This document shows, piece by piece, positions 27,805 to 35,915 of a stretch of DNA of 64,000 nucleotides. The stretch's first letter is position 1, and each line of letters begins with the position of its first letter. Source of the DNA: Palsa-504 sp963834685 (GTDB lineage: Bacteria > Actinomycetota > Actinomycetes > Streptosporangiales > Streptosporangiaceae); NCBI GenBank assembly GCA_963834685.1, contig CAWICW010000001.1:1-64000 (forward strand). Reading direction: 5' to 3'. The notes beneath the pieces were generated by a model that ran no database searches, was not told where the DNA came from, and saw only the letters and a program-made list of their open reading frames with translations. A program made the translations under genes and the position numbers.

Positions 27805-29205
27805 GTGGCGGAGTTCGCCGACCGGGTCACGCTGCGGGTGCAGGCGGGCCACGGCGGAAATGGCTGCGCCTCGATCCACCGGGAGAAGTTCAAGCCGCTC
27901 GGCGGCCCCGACGGCGGCAACGGCGGCCGCGGCGGTGACGTGATCCTCGAAGTGGATGCGAGCTCGGCGACGCTGCTCGACTTCCACCGCCGTCCGGTGC
28001 GCCGGGCCGGCAACGGCCGGCAGGGCGAGGGCTCGAACCGGACCGGCGCCGCCGGCGCGGACCTGATCATCGCCGTGCCGAACGGGACCGAGGTCAAGAC
28101 CACGGACGGCCAGGTACTCGCCGACCTGGTCGGCGTCGGCACCAGGTTCGTGGCCGCGGCGGGCGGCCGGAGCGGGCTGGGCAACGCCGCGCTGGCCTCG
28201 CCGCGGCGCAAGGCGCCGGGGTTTGCGCTCAAGGGCGAGCCGGGGGAGCAGCGTGACCTCATCCTCGAGCTGAAGACGGTGGCCGACGTCGGGCTGGTCG
28301 GCTTCCCCAACGCCGGCAAGTCCTCCATCATCGCGGCCATGTCCGCGGCCCGGCCCAAGATCGCCGACTACCCGTTCACCACCCTGATCCCCAACCTGGG
28401 CGTGGTGGAGGCCGGCGATGTCCAGTTCGTCGTGGCCGACGTGCCGGGCCTGATCCCCGGGGCCAGCCGGGGCAAGGGCCTCGGCCACGACTTCCTCCGC
28501 CACGTGGAGCGCTGTTCCACCCTGGTCCACGTGCTCGACTGCGCCACCGAGGAACCCGGCCGCAGCCCCGCCGCCGACCTGGCCGCGATCGAACACGAGC
28601 TGACCGCCTACGGTGAGGCGACCGGGGTGGACCTGGTCAGCAGGCCGCGGCTCATCGCCCTGAACAAGATCGACGTCCCGGCCGCCCGCGAACGCGCGGA
28701 TCAGGTCAAGCCCGAGCTTGAAGCCCGCGGCTACCAGGTCTTCGAGATCTCCGCCGCTACCGGGGAGGGCCTGCGCCCGCTGGGCTTCGCCATGGCCGCG
28801 CTGGTCGCCGCGGACCGGGCCGCCCGCCCGGCGGAGCAGCCCGCCGAACGGGTCCGGGTCAAGATCGCGGTCAAGCCCGCCGACGAGCCGGGCTTCGAGG
28901 TGATCCGTCTCGGCGAGGACAGCTTCCTGATCCGCGGGGAGAAGCCGCGGCGCTGGGTCCGGCAGACCGACTTCAGCAACGACGAGGCGGTCGGCTACCT
29001 GGCCGACCGGCTGGCCCGCCTGGGGGTGGAGGAGGCGCTCGCCGAGGCGGGCGCCGAGCCGGGCGCCGAGGTCCTGATCGGCGAGCCGGACGACGCGGTG
29101 GTCTTCGACTGGGATCCGGCCGCTCCGATGAGCAGCGGGGCCAGGGTCCGGGGCAGCCGGCCGCACCGCGGCCCGCGCGGCACCGACCCCAGGCTCTCCC
29201 CGTGA
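27805..29205 (+). CDS. obg: GTPase Obg/CgtA
   Basis: Ribosome-associated GTPase involved in 50S assembly and stress control. The Gly-rich Obg domain (GGNGCASIHREKFKPLGGPDGGNGG) precedes the G domain with GFPNAGKSS near residue 166, DVPGLI and NKID. A C-terminal OCT domain follows (FEVIRLGEDSFLIRGEKPRRWV). The GTG at 27805, seven bases after AAGGAGAGG, was preferred over an upstream GTG because it gives the normal AEFADRV start. The stop overlaps proB (GTGA). Confidence 0.96.
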   Translation: MAEFADRVTLRVQAGHGGNGCASIHREKFKPLGGPDGGNGGRGGDVILEVDASSATLLDFHRRPVRRAGNGRQGEGSNRTGAAGADLIIAVPNGTEVKTTDGQVLADLVGVGTRFVAAAGGRSGLGNAALASPRRKAPGFALKGEPGEQRDLILELKTVADVGLVGFPNAGKSSIIAAMSAARPKIADYPFTTLIPNLGVVEAGDVQFVVADVPGLIPGASRGKGLGHDFLRHVERCSTLVHVLDCATEEPGRSPAADLAAIEHELTAYGEATGVDLVSRPRLIALNKIDVPAARERADQVKPELEARGYQVFEISAATGEGLRPLGFAMAALVAADRAARPAEQPAERVRVKIAVKPADEPGFEVIRLGEDSFLIRGEKPRRWVRQTDFSNDEAVGYLADRLARLGVEEALAEAGAEPGAEVLIGEPDDAVVFDWDPAAPMSSGARVRGSRPHRGPRGTDPRLSP

Positions 29206-30458
29206 CCACCAGCTCATCGCCGGGCGACGAACCGGGAGGCCGGCGACCGGATGTCGCCGCGGCGGCCCGGGTGGTGGTCAAGGTCGGCTCCTCCTCGCTC
29301 ACTACGGCGGCCGGCGAGATCGCCGGCGACCGGATCGCGGCGCTGGCCGCCGCCCTGGCCGCCCGCCGCGGCGCCGGGGTCCAGGTCGTGCTGGTCTCCT
29401 CCGGGGCGATCGCGTCCGGCCTGGTCCCGCTGGGCCTGACCCGGCGCCCCAGCGACCTGGCCACCCAGCAGGCCGCGGCCAGCGTCGGCCAGGGCTTGCT
29501 CATCGCCCGGTACACCGCGGCCTTTGCCCAGCACGGCATCCGCACCGGTCAGGTCCTGCTCAGCGCGGATGACCTGATGCGCCGGACCCACTACCGAAAC
29601 GCCCAGCGCACCCTGGACCGGCTGCTTGAGCTGGGCGTGCTCCCGGTGGTCAACGAGAACGACACGGTCGCCACGGACGAGATCAGGTTCGGCGACAACG
29701 ACCGGCTAGCCGCCCTGGTCGCCCACGTGACCCGGGCCCGCGCGCTCGTCCTGCTGTCCGACGTGGACGGCCTGTACGACGGTGACCCGCGCCGCGGCGC
29801 CGCGCAGCGGATCGCCGAGGTGCGCGGCCAGGCCGACCTGGAGGGGATCCGGCTGGGCCGCGCCCTCAAGGCCGGCCAGGGAAGCCAAGGCGGCCGCGGA
29901 AGCCAAGGCGGCCAGGGAAGCCAAGCCGGCCGCGGAAGCCAAGGCGGCCAGGGAAGCCAAGGCGGCCCCGGAAGCCGGGGATCCCAGGGCATCGGCGGCA
30001 TGGCGACCAAGGTGGAAGCCGCCCTGATCGCCTCCTCGGCCGGCATCCCGACCGTGGTGGCCGACGCGGCGAGCGCGCCGGCCGCGCTGGCCGGCGACCC
30101 GGTCGGCACCTACTTCGCGGCCCACGGCCGGCGCCCCGCGACCAGGCTGCTGTGGCTCAAGCACGCCGCGGTGGCCCGTGGCAGCCTGCGCCTGGACCCC
30201 GGTGCCGTCGAGGCCGTGGTGAAGCGGCACGCCAGCCTGCTGCCGGCCGGCATCACCGGCGTCGAGGGAACCTTCGACGCCGGTGACCCGGTGAACCTCC
30301 GCGACGAGAACGACACGATCATCGCGCGCGGCCTGGTGAACTACGACGCCACCGAGATCCCCGGCCTGATGGGCCGCTCCACCAGATGGCTGGCCAGCAA
30401 GCTGGGCCCGGAGTACGAGCGCGAAGTCGTCCACCGCGACGACCTGGTCATCCTCTGA
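29202..30458 (+). CDS. proB: Glutamate 5-kinase with hexapeptide-repeat insert
   Basis: First enzyme of proline synthesis, phosphorylating glutamate. The amino-acid-kinase domain shows VVKVGSSSL, the VVNENDTVATDEIRFGDND substrate loop and GGMATKVEAA; a PUA domain closes the 418-aa protein. Between about residues 226 and 262, just before GGMATK, six copies of a GSQGGX hexapeptide are inserted, encoded by an 18-bp tandem repeat. In homologues this loop is short. GTG start overlaps obg. The next gene is not proA. Confidence 0.93.
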   Translation: MTTSSSPGDEPGGRRPDVAAAARVVVKVGSSSLTTAAGEIAGDRIAALAAALAARRGAGVQVVLVSSGAIASGLVPLGLTRRPSDLATQQAAASVGQGLLIARYTAAFAQHGIRTGQVLLSADDLMRRTHYRNAQRTLDRLLELGVLPVVNENDTVATDEIRFGDNDRLAALVAHVTRARALVLLSDVDGLYDGDPRRGAAQRIAEVRGQADLEGIRLGRALKAGQGSQGGRGSQGGQGSQAGRGSQGGQGSQGGPGSRGSQGIGGMATKVEAALIASSAGIPTVVADAASAPAALAGDPVGTYFAAHGRRPATRLLWLKHAAVARGSLRLDPGAVEAVVKRHASLLPAGITGVEGTFDAGDPVNLRDENDTIIARGLVNYDATEIPGLMGRSTRWLASKLGPEYEREVVHRDDLVIL

Positions 30459-30471
30459 AAGGCACTCGTTT

Positions 30472-30524
30472 CATGATCATGGCCAGTAGAGGCCGAATAC
30501 GGACCAAAACTGGCCATGATCATG
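30472..30524 (+). repeat. Palindromic intergenic repeat (CATGATCATGGCCA family), second good copy
   Basis: Perfect inverted 16-mers CATGATCATGGCCAGT / ACTGGCCATGATCATG around a 21-nt spacer. It lies between the convergent proB and M48 protease genes. One arm with its GGCCAGTTTTGGTC extension matches the valS-folC copy. Confidence 0.85.
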
Positions 30525-30603
30525 GGCGACGGCTTCCCCGGCGCCCCGCGCGCCACCCGGCGCCCCGCGCGCAAGCGGCCAAGCCGCCGCAGGCGCAGCG
30601 CAG

Positions 30604-31656
30604 CTAGTTGTTGCTGTCGTCGTCGCTGCTGCCGCTGCTGCTACCGCCGCCGCGGTTCTGCTGCAGCCGGTCGAACAGGCCGCCGCCGGCCCGCGCCGCG
30701 CTCTCCGCGACGCCGCGGAAGATGCCGATCAGCGGGTCCTGGGACCGGGCCCACGAGTCCTGGTACGCCTTGGCGGCGTTCTTGACCTCGTCGCCCACCG
30801 AGGCGCTGCTGTCCGACTCCCGGCGCGGGTAGTCGCCGCCGAGAATCCGCTCGTACTCGCCGTGCGTGGCCCAGTAGTCCAGCTCGGCGAACCTGACCAC
30901 CGCGAACGGGTGGGTGTTCCCCTGCAGCTGCATGATCTTCAGGATGCTGTCCCGCAGGTCGGGCACCGCGTCGTACTCGTGTGCCTGCTCGCGGAACGCG
31001 TCCGGGTTCAGCTCGGACAGCTGCGCGCCGCCGGCCAGCTTCATCAGCGCCCGCCGGGCCGCTTCCAGGTCCTGTCCGGCCAGCAGCCCGGCGCGGTCAC
31101 AGGACAGCTCGGACTTGCGGAACCACTCCTCCAGGCCCCAGATGATGGCGGTCAGGGCGAGGGCGATCGGCAAGAACGCGGCCCGGGTCGCCCACCGGAG
31201 CAGGATCAGCAGCATGGTCTGGTACACCGTGTGCCCGGACAGGATATGGCCCAGCTCGTGCCCGACCACCCAGCGCAGCTCTTCCGGGTCGTACAGGTTG
31301 ACCATGCCGGTGGTGATCACGATGAACGGCTTGTCCCGGCCCAGCGCCATCGCGTTCACCATCGGGTCCTGGGACACGTAGCACTCGGGCACCTCGGGCA
31401 GGTCCAGGATGTAGGCGCCGTCCCTGACCAGCTCGTAGATGTGCGGGAACTGCCGCTCGGAGACGCGGACCGAGCTGGCCAGGTAGGTCAGCCGGAAGGC
31501 CCGCTCGTTGAACAGGCCGAACAGCCTGCGCAGCAGCGTGTCGAAACCGCTCAGCTTGCGCAGCGCGACCAGCGCCGAACGGTCTGCGGGATGCTCATAG
31601 GCGCGGGATGAGATGCCGGTGAGCCGGACCCGCGCGCGATCTGGCACTGAAGTCAT
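30604..31656 (-). CDS. M48-family membrane metallopeptidase
   Basis: HtpX/Ste24-like zinc protease. The zinc motif HELGH is at about residues 131-135, within RWVVGHELGHILSGHTV. A hydrophobic segment follows (about 160-180), and the third ligand region ELSCDRAGLLAG is present. The C-terminal tail is Ser/Asn-rich and ends in DDDSNN. The ATG giving MTSVPDRARVRLTG yields 350 aa; an upstream ATG adds 22 unlikely residues. It is convergent with proB and divergent from nadD, so it is a separate transcription unit placed where proA often sits. Confidence 0.87.
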   Translation of the reverse strand: MTSVPDRARVRLTGISSRAYEHPADRSALVALRKLSGFDTLLRRLFGLFNERAFRLTYLASSVRVSERQFPHIYELVRDGAYILDLPEVPECYVSQDPMVNAMALGRDKPFIVITTGMVNLYDPEELRWVVGHELGHILSGHTVYQTMLLILLRWATRAAFLPIALALTAIIWGLEEWFRKSELSCDRAGLLAGQDLEAARRALMKLAGGAQLSELNPDAFREQAHEYDAVPDLRDSILKIMQLQGNTHPFAVVRFAELDYWATHGEYERILGGDYPRRESDSSASVGDEVKNAAKAYQDSWARSQDPLIGIFRGVAESAARAGGGLFDRLQQNRGGGSSSGSSDDDSNN

Positions 31657-31737
31657 ATCTCGAATGATAGCGCCGATCGAAGGCCGGTTGGTCCCGCACC
31701 GCCCGGTACGATACATGGGCATGAGGGGCCACTAGCC

Positions 31738-32340
31738 ATGCGGCGGACCGGCGTGATGGGCGGCACGTTCGACCCCGTCCACCATGGTCACCTGGTCGCC
31801 GCTAGCGAGGTCGCGCACATCTTCGCGCTGGACGAGGTCATCTTCGTGCCGACCGGCCAGCCCTACCAGAAGGATAACCGCCAGGTCTCGGCCGCCGAGG
31901 ACCGCTACCTGATGACGGTGATCGCGACCGCGTCGAACCCCCGGTTCAGCGTCAGCCGGGTCGACATCGACCGGCCCGGGCCGACTTACACCATCGACAC
32001 GCTGCGCGAACTCCACCAAGCCAACGGCCCGGGCGACGAGCTGTTCTTCATCACCGGGGCGGACGCCCTGGCCGAAATCCTGACCTGGCACGACGCGAAC
32101 GAACTATTCACCCTCGCGCATTTCGTAGGCTGTACCCGGCCGGGGCACCGGCTGTCGGGGGCGGGCCTGCCCGACGGCAAGGTCAGCCTGGTGGAGATCC
32201 CCGCGCTGGCCATCTCGTCCACCGAGTGCCGCGCCCGGGTCGAGGCGGGCGAGCCGGTCTGGTACCTGGTGCCGGACGGGGTCGTGCAGTACATCGCCAA
32301 GCGCAAGCTGTACGCGAAGGCAAATGACAGCCCGCTGTGA
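31738..32340 (+). CDS. nadD: Nicotinate-nucleotide adenylyltransferase
   Basis: Converts nicotinate mononucleotide and ATP to deamido-NAD in NAD synthesis. The nucleotidyltransferase motif GGTFDPVHHGHLVAASE is at the N-terminus and ISSTECRARV near the C-terminus. Its 200 aa are typical. It is followed by rsfS and a phosphatase, the usual actinobacterial order. Confidence 0.95.
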   Translation: MRRTGVMGGTFDPVHHGHLVAASEVAHIFALDEVIFVPTGQPYQKDNRQVSAAEDRYLMTVIATASNPRFSVSRVDIDRPGPTYTIDTLRELHQANGPGDELFFITGADALAEILTWHDANELFTLAHFVGCTRPGHRLSGAGLPDGKVSLVEIPALAISSTECRARVEAGEPVWYLVPDGVVQYIAKRKLYAKANDSPL

Positions 32341-32388
32341 GACGCTAATAAGGAAAATGAACCGATCGAGGGAGGCCGGCAAGCACTC

Positions 32389-32811
32389 GTGACTGCCACA
32401 CCGAAGGCCGTCGAGCTTGTGGAGACCGCCGCGCTGGCGGCCGCGGACAAGCTGGCCGACGGCATAATCGCCTACGACGTGAGCGAGCAGCTCGTGATTA
32501 CCGACGCCTTCGTGCTGTGCTCGGCGTCCAACGACCGGCAGGTCCGGGCCATCGTCGACGAGATCGAGCTCCGCATGCGCCAGGCCGGCGCGCAGCTGAT
32601 CCGCCGCGAGGGCGAGCGCGAGGGCCGCTGGGTACTGCTCGACTACCTCGACGTCGTGGTCCACGTGCAGCATTCCGAGGAGCGCACCTACTACGCGCTG
32701 GAGCGGATCTGGAAGGACTGCCCCCAGATCCCGCTGCCCGAGCTCGTCGGTATCGGCCAGGGGGGACGACCCCCCAAGACCCCCCCGCCCAACCCGGGGA
32801 GGACCCGCTGA
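32389..32811 (+). CDS. rsfS: Ribosomal silencing factor RsfS
   Basis: Binds ribosomal protein L14 and blocks subunit joining during starvation. The Iojap-domain signature is seen in DAFVLCSASNDRQVRAIVDEIE and GRWVLLDYLDVVVHVQHSEER. Its 140 aa include a Pro-rich tail. GTG start. The stop codon overlaps the following phosphatase frame as CTGA. Confidence 0.93.
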   Translation: MTATPKAVELVETAALAAADKLADGIIAYDVSEQLVITDAFVLCSASNDRQVRAIVDEIELRMRQAGAQLIRREGEREGRWVLLDYLDVVVHVQHSEERTYYALERIWKDCPQIPLPELVGIGQGGRPPKTPPPNPGRTR

Positions 32812-33449
32812 GCGACCGGGTCCGGCTGGTCTTGTGGCGGCACGGGCAGACGACGTGGAACGCCGAGCGCCGCTTCCAGGGCCAAAGTGACATCCCGCTC
32901 GATGAAACCGGCCAGGCTCAGGCCGAGCGGGCCGCGCGCCTGCTCGCCGCGCTGCGTCCGGACCTGATCGTCTCCTCCGACCTGATCCGCGCCGCCAGCA
33001 CCGCCGCGCCGCTGGCCCGGCTGGCCGGCCTGGAGGTGATCCTGGACAAAGACCTGCGGGAACGATCCGGCGGCAGCTGGGAGGGGCTGACCGATACCGA
33101 GATCCGCGAGCGGTACCCGGAGGAGCACGCGTCCTGGACGCCGCCGGACGGCGAGCCGGGCGCCGCGGTCGCCGACCGGGTCGCCGCCGCGCTGCAGCGC
33201 ACCGCCACGGCCGTCGCCGAGCAGCGCGACGGCGACGGCCGCGACGGCCTGGCCGTGGTGGTCAGTCACGGTGCCGCGCTGCGGTTCGGCATGTCGCGCC
33301 TGCTCGGCATGCCCGACGACCTGTCCGGCGTGCTCGGCCCGCTGTCCAACTGCTCCTGGTCGGTGCTCAGCGTCCGCTACGGCCGCTGGAGGTTGCAGGA
33401 GCACAACGCCGGCACGCTCCCCGAGCCGGTTCTCAGCGACGACCGCTAA
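32808..33449 (+). CDS. Histidine phosphatase (phosphoglycerate mutase-like), probable CTG start
   Basis: The catalytic motif LWRHGQTTWNAERRFQG is at the N-terminus, and the second His lies in VVVSHGAALRFG. Full length is about 213 aa. This gene regularly follows rsfS in actinobacteria and is often annotated as phosphoglycerate mutase or a broad phosphatase. No ATG or GTG exists near the expected start. A CTG overlapping the rsfS stop sits five bases after a strong GGGGAGG ribosome site; a TTG at 32832 would remove part of the first beta strand. Start is therefore inferred as CTG. Confidence 0.85.
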   Translation: MSDRVRLVLWRHGQTTWNAERRFQGQSDIPLDETGQAQAERAARLLAALRPDLIVSSDLIRAASTAAPLARLAGLEVILDKDLRERSGGSWEGLTDTEIRERYPEEHASWTPPDGEPGAAVADRVAAALQRTATAVAEQRDGDGRDGLAVVVSHGAALRFGMSRLLGMPDDLSGVLGPLSNCSWSVLSVRYGRWRLQEHNAGTLPEPVLSDDR

Positions 33450-33453
33450 AGAC

Positions 33454-33474
33454 CTTTTTTATACGGAACGGGCC
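33454..33474 (+). repeat. T-tract/CGAACGG motif, intergenic copy before the MBL gene
   Basis: CTTTTTTATA followed by CGGAACGGGCC lies directly before the MBL-fold gene start. It is one of the best copies of the motif family, and the only one positioned where it could act as that gene's 5' leader. Confidence 0.5.
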
Positions 33475-33475
33475 A

Positions 33476-34261
33476 ATGTACTCCGTCTCGGTCACCTGGT
33501 ACGGCCAGTCGGGCTTTCGCCTCGCCGCGGGGGACAGCCGGATCCTGATCGACCCGTTCCTGTCCGATCGCCCGGACCGGCGCTATCCGCCGCCCGCCTC
33601 GGCCGCGGAGTTCGCCGACGTCACGCTCGTGCTGTGCACGCATGAGCACCTAGATCACCTGGACCTGCCCTTCCTGCGCGAGTTCTGCGCGGTCAACTCC
33701 CGGGCCCAGATCGTGGTGCCCGCGCCCGTGGTCCAGATCGCGGCCGGCGCCGGCGTCGAACGGGACCGCCTCACGGGAGCCGTACCGGGGGAGGAACTGC
33801 ACGCCGGGGACGTGACCGTGCACCCGGTGCCCGCCCTGCACGGGATCGGCGGGGACCAGCCTGTGGCCTACGAGTTCGCCCCAGGGGAGGACCCGGTCCG
33901 GTTCCTCGGCTATGTGGTGGAGATCGGCGGGATCCGCTTCTACCACGCCGGCGACGGCCTGCTCTACCCCGAGCTGTCCACGGCCCTGGCCGCGCTGGCT
34001 CCCGACGTGCTGATGCTGCCCATCAACGGCCGCGACCACATGCGCGAGTCGGCCGGAATCGTCGGCAACATGAACGAGACCGAAGCCGCCTGGCTCTCCG
34101 CCCAGGTCGGCGCCTCCTACGTCATCCCCATGCACTACGACGCCATCGAGGGCAATACCGGCGACCTCGGCCACTTCACCCGCATGGCCGACCAGGCCGG
34201 CCACGCCGCCGCCATCTTGATCCCGGCCCGCGCCCGCCCCGTCACCCTGACCCTGCCCTAG
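33476..34261 (+). CDS. MBL-fold metallohydrolase (UlaG-like)
   Basis: Metallo-beta-lactamase fold hydrolase. The metal motif is THEHLDHLD (near residue 56), with further ligands in FYHAGDGLLYPE and PMHYDAIEG. It starts VTWYGQSGFRL, typical of the lactonase/UlaG-like branch. The substrate is unknown. The ATG lies two bases after the T-tract/CGGAACGGGCC motif. It ends convergently against a methyltransferase remnant and an amidohydrolase gene. Confidence 0.85.
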   Translation: MYSVSVTWYGQSGFRLAAGDSRILIDPFLSDRPDRRYPPPASAAEFADVTLVLCTHEHLDHLDLPFLREFCAVNSRAQIVVPAPVVQIAAGAGVERDRLTGAVPGEELHAGDVTVHPVPALHGIGGDQPVAYEFAPGEDPVRFLGYVVEIGGIRFYHAGDGLLYPELSTALAALAPDVLMLPINGRDHMRESAGIVGNMNETEAAWLSAQVGASYVIPMHYDAIEGNTGDLGHFTRMADQAGHAAAILIPARARPVTLTLP

Positions 34262-34263
34262 GC

Positions 34264-34351
34264 CTACCGGCTGGCCGGTACAGACCGGTACGCCTCGTAC
34301 TCGGCCCCGAACCTGCGGGTCAGGGCGGGTTCCTCGTAGGCCGGGCGCCTC
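34264..34351 (-). pseudogene. C-terminal scrap of an isoprenylcysteine carboxyl methyltransferase
   Basis: On the minus strand the last 29 codons read RRRPAYEEPALTRRFGAEYE then AYRSVPASR and a TAG stop. The EEPAL-RFGAEYEAYR pattern is the C-terminal signature of the ICMT/PEMT membrane methyltransferase family. Nothing upstream continues the gene; the amidohydrolase stop comes next, so only the tail remains. The palindrome ACCGGCTGGCCGGT near its stop may act as a bidirectional terminator. Confidence 0.6.
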
Positions 34352-34353
34352 CG

Positions 34354-35259
34354 CTAACCAGGTACGCCGAACAGCGCCACCGGGTTGTCCCAGCAGACCG
34401 CGCGCAGCCAGTCCTCGCCGAGGCCCAGCCGGGCCAGTCCGGCGAGCTGCCGGGCGTAGGGGTAGGGGATGTTCGGGAAGTCGCTGCCCAGCAGGATCTT
34501 GCCCGCCAGCCCCAGCTCGCGGGCCAGCGGCAGGGCCGCGGCCGGAAACGGGGCCAGATGGTCGAAGAAGTCGGTGAAGATCATCGTGGTGTCCAGCCTG
34601 ACCCGCTCGTAGTCCCCGGCCAGCCGCAGGAACGCCTGGTAATCCGGCGCGCCCATGTGCGCGATGATCGCGGGCAGCCCCGGATGGCGCGCCAGCACCG
34701 ACGCGAACGGCCCGGGCCCGGTGTGCTCGGTCCCCACCGGCGCGTGCCCGGCGTGCACCACCACCGGCACCCCCGCCTCGGCCAGCAGCCCCCACACCTG
34801 CCCGAGGAGTGGGTCGACGGGGGAGAACCCGCCCACCTGCAGGTGCACCTTGAAGATCCGCGCCCCCGCGTCCAGCACGTCGGCCACGTACCCGGCCGCC
34901 CCCGGCTCGGGGTAGAACGTCGCCGACGGCAGGCACCCCGGCGTGGCCTTCGCGAACGCCATCGTCCACGCGTTCAGGTCAGCGGCCATGCCCGGCCGGT
35001 GCGCGTAGGCCAGCGCGCTGAACATCCGTACGCCCAGCCCCCGCAGGTGCGCCACCCGCTCCTCGTCGCTCCACTTGTACCGGATCGGCCACCGAACCCC
35101 GACGAGCGGCCCCGCCGCGTCGAAGTACTCCCATACCCGCCGGAGCATCCGCGGCGGCAGGAAGTGCGTGTGGATGTCCGCCAGCCCCGGCACCCCCAGC
35201 GCCCGCCAGAACCCCGGAACGTCCGCGTCCTCCTCCGGCGGCCGTACTTCGCCCGTCAC
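34354..35259 (-). CDS. Amidohydrolase-2 family metal-dependent hydrolase
   Basis: TIM-barrel hydrolase or decarboxylase. The N-terminal metal motif is DIHTHFLP, followed by VVVHAGHAP, an AHMG motif and the GSDFPN acidic ligand near the C-terminus. It is about 301 aa from the GTG encoding VTGEVRPP; two adjacent upstream GTG codons are alternatives and the start is uncertain. The substrate is unknown; relatives include aminocarboxymuconate-semialdehyde decarboxylase-like proteins. It is divergent from a broken MerR gene. Confidence 0.8.
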   Translation of the reverse strand: MTGEVRPPEEDADVPGFWRALGVPGLADIHTHFLPPRMLRRVWEYFDAAGPLVGVRWPIRYKWSDEERVAHLRGLGVRMFSALAYAHRPGMAADLNAWTMAFAKATPGCLPSATFYPEPGAAGYVADVLDAGARIFKVHLQVGGFSPVDPLLGQVWGLLAEAGVPVVVHAGHAPVGTEHTGPGPFASVLARHPGLPAIIAHMGAPDYQAFLRLAGDYERVRLDTTMIFTDFFDHLAPFPAAALPLARELGLAGKILLGSDFPNIPYPYARQLAGLARLGLGEDWLRAVCWDNPVALFGVPG

Positions 35260-35288
35260 CCGCACCACTGTGCCACGGCGGAAATTCT

Positions 35289-35309
35289 CTTTTCTACCGG
35301 ACGAACCGG
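35289..35309 (+). repeat. T-tract motif, variant copy before the amidohydrolase
   Basis: CTTTTCTACC followed by GGACGAACCGG. A weaker match to the motif family; a still weaker one, CTTTCTACCAAACGGACG, lies at 35855-35872. Confidence 0.35.
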
Positions 35310-35350
35310 GGTTCCTCGCACCCGTGGCTTGAATTCGCCGCAGAACGCCC

Positions 35351-35382
35351 TTGACTCTCCCGTTGCGTGAGGGCGGCATGCT
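35351..35382 (+). promoter_or_regulatory. MerR-type promoter with 20-bp spacer and dyad operator
   Basis: -35 TTGACT and -10 CATGCT are separated by 20 bp, the overlong spacing that MerR-family regulators correct. The spacer holds an imperfect dyad with matching half-sites around TTG (CTCNCG / CGNGAG). It sits just before the truncated merR start, so the control region survives although the gene does not. Confidence 0.6.
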
Positions 35383-35388
35383 CGTGTC

Positions 35389-35715
35389 ATGTTCAACATC
35401 GGCGAGTTCGCCCGGCGGTCAAGGAGATCCCCGCCCTGGGCGTGGTGGTGATCGCCGGGCACGCTCCGGCGTTCGGCGCGGACAACATCGTTCCCGTGGT
35501 CAACCAGCTCGACGAGCAGTTCGACCAGCTGAGGATCCGGGATCAGGGTGTACGACGACCTGGTCCGGTGGATCGAGGAGCGCGGCTACCAGGCCGTCCC
35601 CGGCCCCGGTCGCGAGGTGTGGGTGCACGAGGTGGACGACATCGCCGACGTGGCTCAGCAGGTGTTCGAGATCCAGCTCCCGTTCATCCGCTCCGACGGG
35701 CCGGCCATGGAGTAG
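35389..35715 (+). pseudogene. MerR-family regulator with internal deletion and frameshift
   Basis: The first codons read MFNIGEFARR, the usual start of a MerR helix-turn-helix. The sequence then jumps directly to VKEIPALGVVVIAGHAPAFG in another frame, the effector-binding (GyrI-like) domain. After another shift it ends VYDDLVRWIEERGYQ, then WVHEVDDIADVAQQVFEIQL and a TAG stop. The DNA-binding domain and linker are lost. The likely target was the adjacent divergent amidohydrolase or the gene itself. Confidence 0.75.
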
Positions 35716-35915
35716 CCAGCATGGGTCTTACCGAAGATCCCACCACCGGCACCACCTCCGGCCTGCAGTTCTGATCTGGCATGCCCTCGTCCCGCGTGTC
35801 GTTCCCGGAAAATGTCAGTGAGGAGTGTTAAACTCGAACACAAGATCAAATGATCTTTCTACCAAACGGACGTGGATGACACCGCCAGCAAACGTCCACC
35901 CGTGCCGAGCACAAC

